This document shows, one piece after another, positions 29,895-38,306 of a stretch of 64,000 bases of DNA. Within the stretch, counting starts at the first letter, position 1; each line of letters begins with the position of its first letter. The notes under the pieces are model-generated. The model had not been told where the DNA came from. It saw only the letters and a list, made by a program, of their open reading frames with translations, and did not search any database. The translations under genes and the position numbers were made by a program. Origin of the DNA: Acidobacteriota bacterium (lineage in GTDB: Bacteria; Acidobacteriota; Vicinamibacteria; Vicinamibacterales; CAVVIG01); assembly GCA_016195265.1 (NCBI GenBank), contig JACPZW010000076.1, forward strand, positions 1 to 64,000, written 5' to 3'.

Positions 29895-31160
29895 GTGTCC
29901 GACATCGCCATCCGCGTCGAACATCTCGCCAAGCGGTACAGCATCGGCGAAGCCGTCGTGCCGTACAACACGCTGCGCGACACGGTCGCGGGATTCGTGC
30001 GCTCCACGTTCAGGCGCACGCCGTCCGAGCAGCGCGCGCACGTCTGGGCGCTCGACGACGTCTCATGCGACATCAAGCGCGGCGAGGTCGTCGGGCTGAT
30101 TGGCGGCAACGGCGCGGGCAAGTCGACTCTGCTTAAGATCCTGTCGCGTATCACGTCGCCGACGCGGGGCCGTGCGCGGATCATGGGCCGTGTTGGATCG
30201 CTCCTCGAAGTGGGCACGGGATTCCATCCGGAGCTGACGGGCCGCGAGAACATCTTCCTCAACGGCGCCATCCTCGGCATGGCGCGCCGCGAGATCGCGC
30301 GCAAGTTCGACGACATCGTCGCGTTCGCGGAAGTCGACCGGTTCATCGACACGGCGGTGAAGTACTACTCGAGCGGGATGTACGTCCGGCTCGCGTTCGC
30401 CGTGGCCGCGCACCTCGAGCCTGAGATTCTGATCGTGGATGAAGTGCTGTCGGTCGGCGACGCGCGGTTCCAGCAGAAGTGCCTCGGCAAGATGGACGAC
30501 GTCGCGAAGAGCGGGCGCACCGTGCTGTTCGTCACGCACAACATGGCGGCGGTGCAGCGGCTCGCGACGTCCGCGATCCTGCTCGAGCGCGGCCGGCTCG
30601 TCGGATCCGGCGCCGTGCGCCCGATGGTGGCGCGTTACCTCGGCGGGCATTCGCACGCCGGCTACGAGGCGGCGCGCCGCACCGGAAAGCCGCAGGTGCT
30701 CGAGAGCTATCTGATCGATCAATCGGGCCAGCCGGCCGCCCGTCCGCTCAACACGGACGCGTTCGGCTTCCACATCCGGTTCGTCCTGCCCGAGGCGCGC
30801 TCCGGCGTCCGCGTGGGCATGGGCGTGCTGGCCGCCGACGGCACCGTCGTCTTCACGAGCGGCACCGATGACGTGTCGCTCGACGTGCCGGCCGAGGCGG
30901 GCGAGTTCGACGCGCGGGTGATGGTGCCGGGCGATACGCTGCTCGCCGGCGACTATCACCTCGCGCTGTGCGTGTGGGACTCGAGCTCCGGTGACATCTT
31001 CGATCTGCAGGAGCCGGCGCTGTCGTTCTCGCTCGAGTATGGGCCGTCGATTGTCTACAACCGCGGCGACGACCGCAAGGGCTTCGTCAACATCCCGTGC
31101 GCCTGGACGATGACGCCAGCGGCGCCGGCGCCGTCGGCGTCGCTGATCGGCCAACCATGA
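29895..31160 (+). CDS. Polysaccharide ABC transporter ATP-binding protein (Wzt-like, with C-terminal glycan-binding domain)
   Basis: A 421-residue ATPase. IGGNGAGKSTLLKIL is Walker A, YSSGMYVRLAFAVA the signature region, ILIVDEVLSVGD the Walker B with D-loop, and FVTHNM the H-loop. Residues about 255-405 form an additional beta-sandwich (VLESYLIDQSG through FSLEYGPSIVYN), the Wzt C-terminal domain that recognises the modified end of the chain in systems such as O9a. This suggests that export is tied to a terminal sugar cap, perhaps the methyl group from the following gene. GTG start, 2 nt after the permease stop. Confidence 0.9.
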   Translation: MSDIAIRVEHLAKRYSIGEAVVPYNTLRDTVAGFVRSTFRRTPSEQRAHVWALDDVSCDIKRGEVVGLIGGNGAGKSTLLKILSRITSPTRGRARIMGRVGSLLEVGTGFHPELTGRENIFLNGAILGMARREIARKFDDIVAFAEVDRFIDTAVKYYSSGMYVRLAFAVAAHLEPEILIVDEVLSVGDARFQQKCLGKMDDVAKSGRTVLFVTHNMAAVQRLATSAILLERGRLVGSGAVRPMVARYLGGHSHAGYEAARRTGKPQVLESYLIDQSGQPAARPLNTDAFGFHIRFVLPEARSGVRVGMGVLAADGTVVFTSGTDDVSLDVPAEAGEFDARVMVPGDTLLAGDYHLALCVWDSSSGDIFDLQEPALSFSLEYGPSIVYNRGDDRKGFVNIPCAWTMTPAAPAPSASLIGQP

Positions 31161-31885
31161 AGAGACCCATCCGTCGCGTCGCGCGCGCCGTGCGCGATCT
31201 CGCGATCGGCACGCCGGACGCGCCGATCATGACGCAGATCATCAAGCGCGACGCGCGCGCGCCGACGTTCTTCTGCGCGCTCGACTACATCAACTACGAG
31301 AAGGTGCCCGGCGACGTCCTCGAGTTCGGCGTCTTCACGGGTCTCAGCCTCGCGCTGTTCGCGCAGGGCCACGCGTTCGATCCCAAAGGCATGGCGCGGC
31401 GGTTCGCCGGGTTCGATTCGTTCGAGGGGCTGCCGCCGTCGGCCGAAGCGCACGCGCGCTGGGAGCCCGCCGACTGCGCGATCAATCACGGCTGGCATCC
31501 GCTGCTGCCGGTCGGAGGACGCGTCACGCCGCAGGTGACGCGCGATCTGTTCACGGCGTGCGGGCTCGAGCCGCCGGCGCTGCACATCGGTCCGTTCTCG
31601 GAGACGATCAACCGCGTCGTGCCGGCCACGTACCGCGAGATCGCGCTCGTGCACGTCGATTGCGATCTGTACGAATCCACGCGCGACGCGCTCGCGCTCG
31701 CCTCGCCCGCGTTTCAGGACGGCGTCATGCTGATGTTCGACGACTGGTTCCACTACCGCGGCCATCCGAACAAGGGCCAGGCGCGCGCGCTGTCGGAGTT
31801 CCTCGCCGCGCATCCGGAGTGGACGGCCGTGCCGTATCGCAGCTACTCCACGTTCTGCCAGGCCTTCATTCTCTCGAGACGATGA
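31157..31885 (+). CDS. TylF/MycF-type sugar O-methyltransferase
   Basis: A 242-residue SAM-dependent methyltransferase. DVLEFGVFTGLSLALFA is the SAM-binding loop, FAGFDSFEGLPPS and ALVHVDCDLYESTRDALA are signatures of the TylF family, whose Asp residues bind magnesium and activate a sugar hydroxyl. In this locus it likely methylates a deoxysugar, possibly as the chain-terminating cap sensed by the Wzt-like protein (inference). Start ATG at 31157 overlaps the previous stop (ATGA). Confidence 0.85.
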   Translation: MKRPIRRVARAVRDLAIGTPDAPIMTQIIKRDARAPTFFCALDYINYEKVPGDVLEFGVFTGLSLALFAQGHAFDPKGMARRFAGFDSFEGLPPSAEAHARWEPADCAINHGWHPLLPVGGRVTPQVTRDLFTACGLEPPALHIGPFSETINRVVPATYREIALVHVDCDLYESTRDALALASPAFQDGVMLMFDDWFHYRGHPNKGQARALSEFLAAHPEWTAVPYRSYSTFCQAFILSRR

Positions 31886-33144
31886 ACATCGCGCACATCG
31901 GTCCGCCGCTGGCCCGCCGTGGTGGGCCGGCTGGATATCTGCTGCAGTTGTCGGCCGCCGCCGCGCGCCACGCGGGCGACTCGCCGCACATGCTCACGTT
32001 TCCGCGCCAGAGCGTGCCCGCGCGCGCACGTCCGCCGGGGATCCCCGCGCGCGTGAAATCGGCGTTGCGTCCGATCAAGCGCGCGCTCGTCGGTCCGCCC
32101 GCGTTCTACCGGCCGAGTGAGGCGGATCTCCGGCGTCCGGGCGGCGCGATCGACGCGCTCCTCACCGCGTCGATGCAGAGCGTGTGCGCCGAAGCGGCCG
32201 GGAGCATCGACGCTGCGCTCGCCGGCGGCGCCGACGTGCTCTTCGCGCACGATCCCGCGGTCGCTGAGCGCCTGCTCGAGCTGCGGCGGCCGGGCCAGCA
32301 GGTCTGGTCGATGATGCACGCGCCGATGCCCGTCGGGCTGGACCTCGCCTGGGCGTGGGGCATTCCCGAGTGGGACTGGAAGGACATCGCCGCGCTGCCC
32401 GACACCAACCGCTGGATGCGCTGGGAGCTCGGCGTGTATTCGGCGATCGATCGGTTGATCACGCCGTGTCCGGAAGCCGCGGCGGAGATCGCGCGCGCCG
32501 ATCCGCGATTTGCCGAGCTGACGTTTGACTTCGTGCTGACCGGCGCCGCCGGTCCGACGCGCGCGTTCCTGCGCGGGACGCCGTCGGAGCTCCGCCGCCG
32601 CTGGCGCCTGCCGGCCGGCGCGCCTGTCGGTCTCTTCATCGGCGCGCCGCTGCCGTACCGCGGGCTCGATGCGCTGCTCGAGGCGGTGACGACCCTGCCG
32701 CAGTCGGTGCCGGGCGTCATCGCCGTCGCCGGCCCGCCGCGCGAGCGCGTGCGCGCGCACGCCCGCGTCCGCGCGCTCGGGCCCGTGCGCGATGTCGCCG
32801 ATCTCCTGCACGCCGTCGACTTCGTCGTCAACGTGAACCGGTTCAACCTGTTCGATCTGTCGACGATCGAAGCGGCGGAAGCCGGCCGGCCCATGCTGCT
32901 GCACGCCACGGGCGGCAATCTGCGATTCCAGCAGCTCGGTCTCGGCTGCGTGATGCTCGCCGACCTCGCGCCGGCGACCATCGCATCCGGCCTGCGCGAT
33001 CTGTTCACGATGACCCAGACCCGGCGCGCCGAACTAGGCGCCGCATCGCGCCGCTGCTACGAGCAGCATCTGACGCCCGAGCACCTCTGGCGCGGGCACA
33101 CGGCGCTCTACGATCGCGCGGCCGCCGCGCTGTTGCATTCATGA
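31882..33144 (+). CDS. Glycosyltransferase (GT4-like)
   Basis: A 420-residue GT-B fold enzyme. The N-terminus MNIAHIGPPLARRGGPAGYL shows the GG-x-x-x-YL acceptor-side loop; the C-terminal half has GLFIGAPLPYRGLDALLEAV, then VNRFNLFDLSTIEAAEAGRP, which takes the place of the usual E-x7-E donor-binding motif. The segment is somewhat divergent from standard GT4 members. The sugar transferred is unknown. It overlaps both neighbours by ATGA. Confidence 0.78.
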   Translation: MNIAHIGPPLARRGGPAGYLLQLSAAAARHAGDSPHMLTFPRQSVPARARPPGIPARVKSALRPIKRALVGPPAFYRPSEADLRRPGGAIDALLTASMQSVCAEAAGSIDAALAGGADVLFAHDPAVAERLLELRRPGQQVWSMMHAPMPVGLDLAWAWGIPEWDWKDIAALPDTNRWMRWELGVYSAIDRLITPCPEAAAEIARADPRFAELTFDFVLTGAAGPTRAFLRGTPSELRRRWRLPAGAPVGLFIGAPLPYRGLDALLEAVTTLPQSVPGVIAVAGPPRERVRAHARVRALGPVRDVADLLHAVDFVVNVNRFNLFDLSTIEAAEAGRPMLLHATGGNLRFQQLGLGCVMLADLAPATIASGLRDLFTMTQTRRAELGAASRRCYEQHLTPEHLWRGHTALYDRAAAALLHS

Positions 33145-34580
33145 CCCTTCCGCACACCGGACTGCTGGTCATCGGCGCGGGGCCCACGGGCCTCGGCGCC
33201 GCGTGGCGTCTCGTCGCGCGAGGGGAAACGGATTGGCGTCTCGCCGACGCCGCGCCGGGCGCCGGCGGTCTCGCCGGATCCGTCACCGACGAGCACGGGT
33301 TCACGTGGGACCTCGGCGGCCACGTGCAGTTCAGCCACTACGACTACTTCGACGACCTGATGGACGATCTCCTCGGGCCGGACGGCTGGCTCTCTCACCA
33401 GCGCGAGTCGTGGGTGTGGCTGCGCCAACGCTTCGTGCCGTATCCGTTTCAGCTGAACCTCCATCGCCTGCCGGAGCGCGAGCAGCGGCAGTGCGTCCGC
33501 GGATTGATCACGGCGGCGGTGGCGGCGTCGCAGGATGCGCCGCGGCCCGACAGCTTCGGCCGCTGGATCGACGCGGCGTTCGGCCCAGGCATCGGCGACG
33601 TTTTCCTGCGCCCGTACAACTGGAAGGTGTGGGCGCACGGGCTCGATCGCCTGTCGTGGTCCTGGATCGGCGATCGCGTCGCCCTCGTGGATCTGCCGCG
33701 CGTCGTCGAGAACATCCGGCTCGATCGCGACGATGTCTCGTGGGGACCGAACAATCAGTTCCGCTTCCCGCGCCACGGCGGCACCGGCGCCATCTGGCGC
33801 GCGCTGGCGGCGCGCCTCGATCAGGCCGCGCCCGGCCATCTGCAGTTCGGCCGGCGTGTCGCCTCCGTCAACACGGCGGCGCACGTCGTCACGTTCGCCG
33901 ACGGCCGGCAGGTGCACTACGACCGCCTGCTGTCGACGATGCCGCTCGACGCGCTGGTCGCCGCGAGCGACCTCGCGCCGGCGCTGACGCCGGCGGCGCG
34001 CCGCCTGATGTTCTCGTCCACGCACGTGATCGGCATCGGCCTCCACGGTCACGCGCCGGCGCATCTGGCCGGCAAGTGCTGGATGTATTTCCCCGAGGAC
34101 GACTGTCCGTTCTATCGCGCGACGCATTTCTCGCACTACTCGCCCAACAACGTGGCGGACATCACGCGGCAGTGGTCCCTGATGGCGGAAGTCGCCGAGT
34201 CGTCCGTCAAGCCGGTCGACGCCGCGCGCGTCGTCGGCGAGACGATCGACGGCCTGCTGAACACGGGGCTCATCCCCGATCGCGCGGCCGTGCATCACAC
34301 GTGGCATCGCCGGCTGCCGCGCGGCTATCCGACGCCGTCGCTCGGACGCGACGCGGCGCTGGAGGAACTGCTGCCCTCGTTCGAGGCGCGCGACGTGTTC
34401 AGCCGCGGCAGGTTCGGCGCGTGGAAGTACGAAGTGTCGAATCAGGATCACAGCTTCGCGCAGGGCGTGGAGTGCGTCGATCGCCTGCGCACCGGCGCCG
34501 TGGAAACGACGCTGCACCAGCCGGAGATCGTCAACGCGCGGCGGTCGACGCCGCGTGCGGCGGCCTGGGGACGACGTTGA
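33141..34580 (+). CDS. FAD-dependent UDP-galactopyranose-mutase-like / amine-oxidase-like protein
   Basis: A 479-residue flavoprotein. LLVIGAGPTGLGAAWRLVA is the dinucleotide-binding motif, then AGGLAGSVTDEHGFTWDLGGHVQFSHYDYFD, which resembles the FAD domains of UDP-galactopyranose mutase and protoporphyrinogen-oxidase-like proteins. FVPYPFQLNLHRLP and RPYNWKVWAHGLDRLS are features shared with UGM-like enzymes of polysaccharide loci. It may interconvert a sugar ring form, but its greater length than UGM (about 370-390) leaves the reaction open. Confidence 0.75.
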   Translation: MTLPHTGLLVIGAGPTGLGAAWRLVARGETDWRLADAAPGAGGLAGSVTDEHGFTWDLGGHVQFSHYDYFDDLMDDLLGPDGWLSHQRESWVWLRQRFVPYPFQLNLHRLPEREQRQCVRGLITAAVAASQDAPRPDSFGRWIDAAFGPGIGDVFLRPYNWKVWAHGLDRLSWSWIGDRVALVDLPRVVENIRLDRDDVSWGPNNQFRFPRHGGTGAIWRALAARLDQAAPGHLQFGRRVASVNTAAHVVTFADGRQVHYDRLLSTMPLDALVAASDLAPALTPAARRLMFSSTHVIGIGLHGHAPAHLAGKCWMYFPEDDCPFYRATHFSHYSPNNVADITRQWSLMAEVAESSVKPVDAARVVGETIDGLLNTGLIPDRAAVHHTWHRRLPRGYPTPSLGRDAALEELLPSFEARDVFSRGRFGAWKYEVSNQDHSFAQGVECVDRLRTGAVETTLHQPEIVNARRSTPRAAAWGRR

Positions 34581-34585
34581 CGCCG

Positions 34586-35764
34586 ATGACGCCGCGTCCG
34601 AGCGTCGTCTATCTCTCGCCCGACAAGATGGGCGGGATCATCACCGTCATTCAGAATCTGCTCGACAACCGCGGACCACAGAGCCTGGCGGCCGAGGTGC
34701 TGCTCGTCCACAACCACCTGAGCGCCGACACGCGTTTCGCTGGACAGCTGAATTGCGATCGGCAGACGACGATCGAGCACACGCTGCCGCTGGAGAATCT
34801 TCGCGTGGTGCTGCGGCGGATGGCCCGGGCGATCACGCCCGGTCCGGGCATCGTCGTGGCGAGCGATCTCATCGATCTGGCGATGCTCTCGGTGCACGAC
34901 GTCGGCCGCGCCGTCGTGCTGATCCTCCACGGCGACGACGACTATTACTACGGCCTCGCGCAGAAGCACGACGCCGTCATCCACGCGTACGTCGCGGCCA
35001 GCCACCAGATGTACACGCGTCTGCGCGAGCTGCTGCCGCACCGCGCCTCGATGATCTTTCATCTGCCCTACGGGATTCCGATCCCGCCGCGGGTCCGGCG
35101 CCCCGCGAGCGGGCCGCTGCGGCTCATCTTCGCCGGACGGATTGAGCCCAACAAAGGCGTCATGGATTTGCCCGCGATCGATGCCAGCCTGCGCGCGCGC
35201 GGCATCGATCGGACGTGGACGATTACCGGCGGCGGGCCGGACGCCGCGCGGCTGCGAGCGGCGTGGGCCGGCGTGCCCGGCGTCACGTTTACCGGCACGC
35301 TCACGCGGCCGGCCACGATCGACCTGCTGGCCGACCATGACGTCTTCGTCCTGCCCACGCGCAGCGAAGGCTTTCCGCTCGCGCTGCTGGAAACGCTGGG
35401 CACGGGCACGGTGCCTGTGGTCAGCGACGTCCCGAGCGGCGTGCCGGACCTAGTCGAGAACGACGTCACTGGCCTGCGTCCGCCCGTCGGCGACGTGGAC
35501 GCGTTCGCGGCCGCCATCGCAGGACTCGCGGCCGATCGCGCGTCACTCGAGCGGATGAGCGCCAACGGCCGGCGGCTGATCGAAACGCAGTACGACATTC
35601 GCGATCGCGCGGTCGCCTACGAGGCGCTCTTCGCGCGCTACGCGGAGATCTACAAGCCGCTCTCGCCGGACGCGAAGCTGCAGTACGGCAGCCGCCTCGA
35701 CCAGGCGTGGATCCCCAACATCCTCGTGCGCGGCGTGCGCACCGCCATCAGGATGGCGCGATAA
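34586..35764 (+). CDS. Glycosyltransferase (GT4)
   Basis: A 392-residue GT-B enzyme. SPDKMGGIITVIQNLL is the acceptor-side glycine loop, LRLIFAGRIEPNKGVMDLP the start of the donor domain, and LPTRSEGFPLALLETLGTGTVPVVSD the E-x7-E nucleotide-sugar motif. Sugar specificity unknown. ATG at 34586; a TTG at 34577 overlapping the previous stop is an alternative giving three extra residues. Confidence 0.85.
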   Translation: MTPRPSVVYLSPDKMGGIITVIQNLLDNRGPQSLAAEVLLVHNHLSADTRFAGQLNCDRQTTIEHTLPLENLRVVLRRMARAITPGPGIVVASDLIDLAMLSVHDVGRAVVLILHGDDDYYYGLAQKHDAVIHAYVAASHQMYTRLRELLPHRASMIFHLPYGIPIPPRVRRPASGPLRLIFAGRIEPNKGVMDLPAIDASLRARGIDRTWTITGGGPDAARLRAAWAGVPGVTFTGTLTRPATIDLLADHDVFVLPTRSEGFPLALLETLGTGTVPVVSDVPSGVPDLVENDVTGLRPPVGDVDAFAAAIAGLAADRASLERMSANGRRLIETQYDIRDRAVAYEALFARYAEIYKPLSPDAKLQYGSRLDQAWIPNILVRGVRTAIRMAR

Positions 35765-35781
35765 GGCAAAGTGAGTCATCG

Positions 35782-36579
35782 ATGAAGATTCTGATTCTCT
35801 GCGGCGGCTACGGATCGCGCCTGGCGGGCGCCGGCGGCGACGTGCCGAAGCCGATGGTGCCCATCGGCGGCAAGCCGATCGTGTGGCACATCATGAAGGG
35901 CTTCGCGCACTGGGGCTACCGGGACTTCGTGCTGTGCCTCGGCTATCGCTCCGATCTCTTCAAGCAGTACTTCCTCAATCTGTCCACGATGCTGAACGAC
36001 GTGACGATCGAGGTGGGCGCCGGGACACAGCCGGTGCTGCACGCGCGTCCGCCCGAGCAGGACTGGCGCATCACGCTCGCCGAAACGGGGCACGACAGCC
36101 TGACCGGCACGCGCGTGAAGCGCGGCGGCGCGTTCGTTCCCCCCGACGACGACCTCTTCGCCGTCACGTACGGCGACGGCGTGACGAGCGTGGACTTCCG
36201 CAAAGTCGTGGCGTTTCATCGGGCGCACGGCAAGCTCGCCACGGTGACGGTCGTGCATCCGCCCAGCCGCTTCGGCGAGCTCACGTTCGCCGACAACGGC
36301 CTCGTCGGCGAGTTCAACGAGAAGCCGCAGGTGTCGGCCGGCTGGATCAGCGGCGGCTTCTTCGTTTTCTCGCGCGCGTTCCTTGATCGCCTCCCCGACC
36401 GCCCCGACCTGATGCTCGAACGCGAACCGCTCCAGCAGCTCACGCGCGACGGCCAGCTGATGGCGTATCAGCACGACGGCTTCTGGTTCTGCATGGACAC
36501 GCCGCGCGACTATCAGCAGCTGTCGGAGATGTGGGCGTCGGGCCGTGCGCCGTGGGCCATCTGGGAGGGTCGGTCATGA
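35782..36579 (+). CDS. rfbF: Glucose-1-phosphate cytidylyltransferase
   Basis: A 265-residue nucleotidyltransferase that makes CDP-glucose from CTP and glucose 1-phosphate. MKILILCGGYGSRL and KPMVPIGGKPIVWHIMK are the nucleotide-binding signature, and the spacing AGAGGDVPKPM and VTYGDGV fit RfbF/DdhA. CMDTPRDYQQLSEMW closes the family pattern. Together with the next gene it starts the CDP-6-deoxysugar route. It begins 17 nt after the preceding glycosyltransferase. Confidence 0.92.
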   Translation: MKILILCGGYGSRLAGAGGDVPKPMVPIGGKPIVWHIMKGFAHWGYRDFVLCLGYRSDLFKQYFLNLSTMLNDVTIEVGAGTQPVLHARPPEQDWRITLAETGHDSLTGTRVKRGGAFVPPDDDLFAVTYGDGVTSVDFRKVVAFHRAHGKLATVTVVHPPSRFGELTFADNGLVGEFNEKPQVSAGWISGGFFVFSRAFLDRLPDRPDLMLEREPLQQLTRDGQLMAYQHDGFWFCMDTPRDYQQLSEMWASGRAPWAIWEGRS

Positions 36580-37664
36580 GCGCGGCAGACAACGGATGGA
36601 TCGACGGGTATCGCGGCCGCCGCGTGCTGGTGACCGGACACACGGGCTTCAAGGGCGCGTGGCTGTCGCTCTGGCTGACGGAACTCGGCGCCGACGTCAC
36701 GGGCTACAGTCTCGCGCCCTGGACCGACCCGAATCTGTTCACGGCGGCGCGCCTCTCCTCGCGCCTGCGCCACATCGAAGCGGACGTGCGCGATCTCGAC
36801 ACCTTCCGCCGCGCGTGGTGCGCGTGCCGGCCCGACGTCGTGTTCCATCTTGCCGCGCAGCCGATCGTGCGCGAGAGCTACCGGACGCCCGTCGACACGG
36901 TGACGACCAACGTCGTCGGGACTACCCACGTGCTCGAGATGGCGCGCGAGGCGGACTGGCCGATCGCCGTCGTGTGCGTCACGAGCGACAAGTGCTACGA
37001 CAACGTCGAGTGGGCGTACGGCTATCGCGAGGACGACCGGCTGGGCGGCGCCGACGTGTACAGCGGCAGCAAGGCGATGGCCGAGGTCATCGTCAGCAGC
37101 TACCGGCGCAGTTTCTTCAACGCCGTCGATCGGCCGGCGGTCGCCACCGCGCGCGCCGGCAACGTGATTGGCGGCGGCGACTGGCAGGCGGATCGGCTCG
37201 TCCCGGACTGCGTGCGCGCGCTCGTGGCGGGGAAGCGGATCGACGTGCGTCACCCGGAGGCCGTGCGGCCGTGGCAGCACGTGCTCGAACCGCTGTCCGG
37301 CTACCTGACCCTCGGTGCGCTGCTGCAGCGGCGGGACGACGACGGCCTCGCGGCGCGCGGCGCGTGGAACTTCGGTCCGACGATTCCCAACGCGCGTTCG
37401 GTGGGCGCGCTGGTCGCGGCGCTGATTCGTGAGTGGGGCGGCGGGGAGTGGAGCCAGCCGCCGGATGACGGCGCGGGCCACGAGGCGACGCTGCTGCGCC
37501 TCGCGATCGACAAGGCGCAGATGCGGCTCGGATGGCATCCGCGCTGGGAGTTCGACGCCGCGATTCGCCGCACCGTCGACTGGTACAAGACCCACTACGC
37601 CGGCGGCGACGTCGTCGCGCGATCGCTTGCGCAGATCGCCGAGTACACCTCTGGAGCCGCGTGA
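36576..37664 (+). CDS. rfbG: CDP-glucose 4,6-dehydratase
   Basis: A 362-residue extended SDR that converts CDP-glucose to CDP-4-keto-6-deoxyglucose. VLVTGHTGFKGAWLSLWL is the RfbG-specific nucleotide-binding motif, VTSDKCYDN the active-site region, and YSGSK gives the catalytic Tyr and Lys. HPEAVRPWQHVLEPLSGYL is a family landmark. It overlaps rfbF (ATGA) and the next gene (GTGA). No rfbH (3-dehydrase) is present, so the route leads to something other than a classical 3,6-dideoxysugar. Confidence 0.93.
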   Translation: MSAADNGWIDGYRGRRVLVTGHTGFKGAWLSLWLTELGADVTGYSLAPWTDPNLFTAARLSSRLRHIEADVRDLDTFRRAWCACRPDVVFHLAAQPIVRESYRTPVDTVTTNVVGTTHVLEMAREADWPIAVVCVTSDKCYDNVEWAYGYREDDRLGGADVYSGSKAMAEVIVSSYRRSFFNAVDRPAVATARAGNVIGGGDWQADRLVPDCVRALVAGKRIDVRHPEAVRPWQHVLEPLSGYLTLGALLQRRDDDGLAARGAWNFGPTIPNARSVGALVAALIREWGGGEWSQPPDDGAGHEATLLRLAIDKAQMRLGWHPRWEFDAAIRRTVDWYKTHYAGGDVVARSLAQIAEYTSGAA

Positions 37665-38122
37665 CGCGCACGGCTGACCCCATCGTCCACGGCGTCGAGA
37701 TCCGGGCGCTCGCCGTCATCGCCGACGCGCGCGGCGCCGTCCTGCACATGCTGCGGGCCGACGCGCCGCACTTTCAGAAGTTCGGCGAAATCTATTTCAG
37801 CCTCGTCAATCCCGGCTGCGTGAAGGCGTGGCACCGGCATCGCACGATGGTCCTGAACTACGCGGTGCCGCGCGGGCGCGTGCGCGTGGCGATTCATGAC
37901 GATCGCGACGCGTCGCCGACGCGCGGCGCCACGATGGAGATCGAAACCGGCGAATCCGACTACCGCTTGATCACGATCCCCGCGGGGACGTGGTCCGGTT
38001 TCTGCGCGATTGGCGACGCGCCGGCGCTCGTCGCCAATTGCGCGACCCTTCCGCACGATCCCGACGAGATCGATCGGCGGCCCTCCGACGATCCGTCGAT
38101 TCCCTATGTCTGGACCACGTAG
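37661..38122 (+). CDS. dTDP-4-dehydrorhamnose 3,5-epimerase-like cupin (RmlC family)
   Basis: A 153-residue cupin of the RmlC family. FGEIYFSLVNPGCVKAWHRH holds the catalytic histidine region, VPRGRVRVAIHDDR and IPAGTWSGFCAIG the barrel strands. Given rfbF and rfbG before it, the substrate is probably a CDP-4-keto-6-deoxyhexose. The protein is shorter than classic RmlC (about 180). The final codons and the TAG stop lie in the first unit of the 39-bp repeat array, so the repeat supplies the stop codon. Confidence 0.82.
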   Translation: MTRTADPIVHGVEIRALAVIADARGAVLHMLRADAPHFQKFGEIYFSLVNPGCVKAWHRHRTMVLNYAVPRGRVRVAIHDDRDASPTRGATMEIETGESDYRLITIPAGTWSGFCAIGDAPALVANCATLPHDPDEIDRRPSDDPSIPYVWTT

Positions 38123-38288
38123 GCCGCGTACTTTCGTACCCGGCACGTCCGGGCCACGTAGGCCGGGTCCTTTTGGACCCGGCACGTCCGGGCCACGTAG
38201 GCTGGGTGCTTTTGGGCCCGGCACGTCTGGGCCACGTAGGCCGGGTCCTTTTGGACCCGGCGACTCTGGCGGGTCCACAGGACCCGCC
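38115..38288. repeat. 39-bp tandem array of palindromic units
   Basis: Four units start at 38115, 38154, 38193 and 38232 with CCACGTAGG, each holding a 9-bp-arm hairpin (perfect in units 2 and 4, with mismatches or wobbles in 1 and 3). A fifth palindrome (GGCGGGTCC, ACA, GGACCCGCC; 38268-38288) of the nrdJ/mrfA type closes the array in reverse orientation. The array fills the gap between the epimerase-like gene and the next start. Confidence 0.88.
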
Positions 38289-38306
38289 CTACATCTCTTA
38301 CGCGGC

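Noticed and set aside
38115-38288. Considered as a CRISPR array because of regular 39-bp spacing.
   Set aside because: Units are contiguous with no spacers of differing sequence, and no cas gene is present; it is a tandem palindromic repeat.
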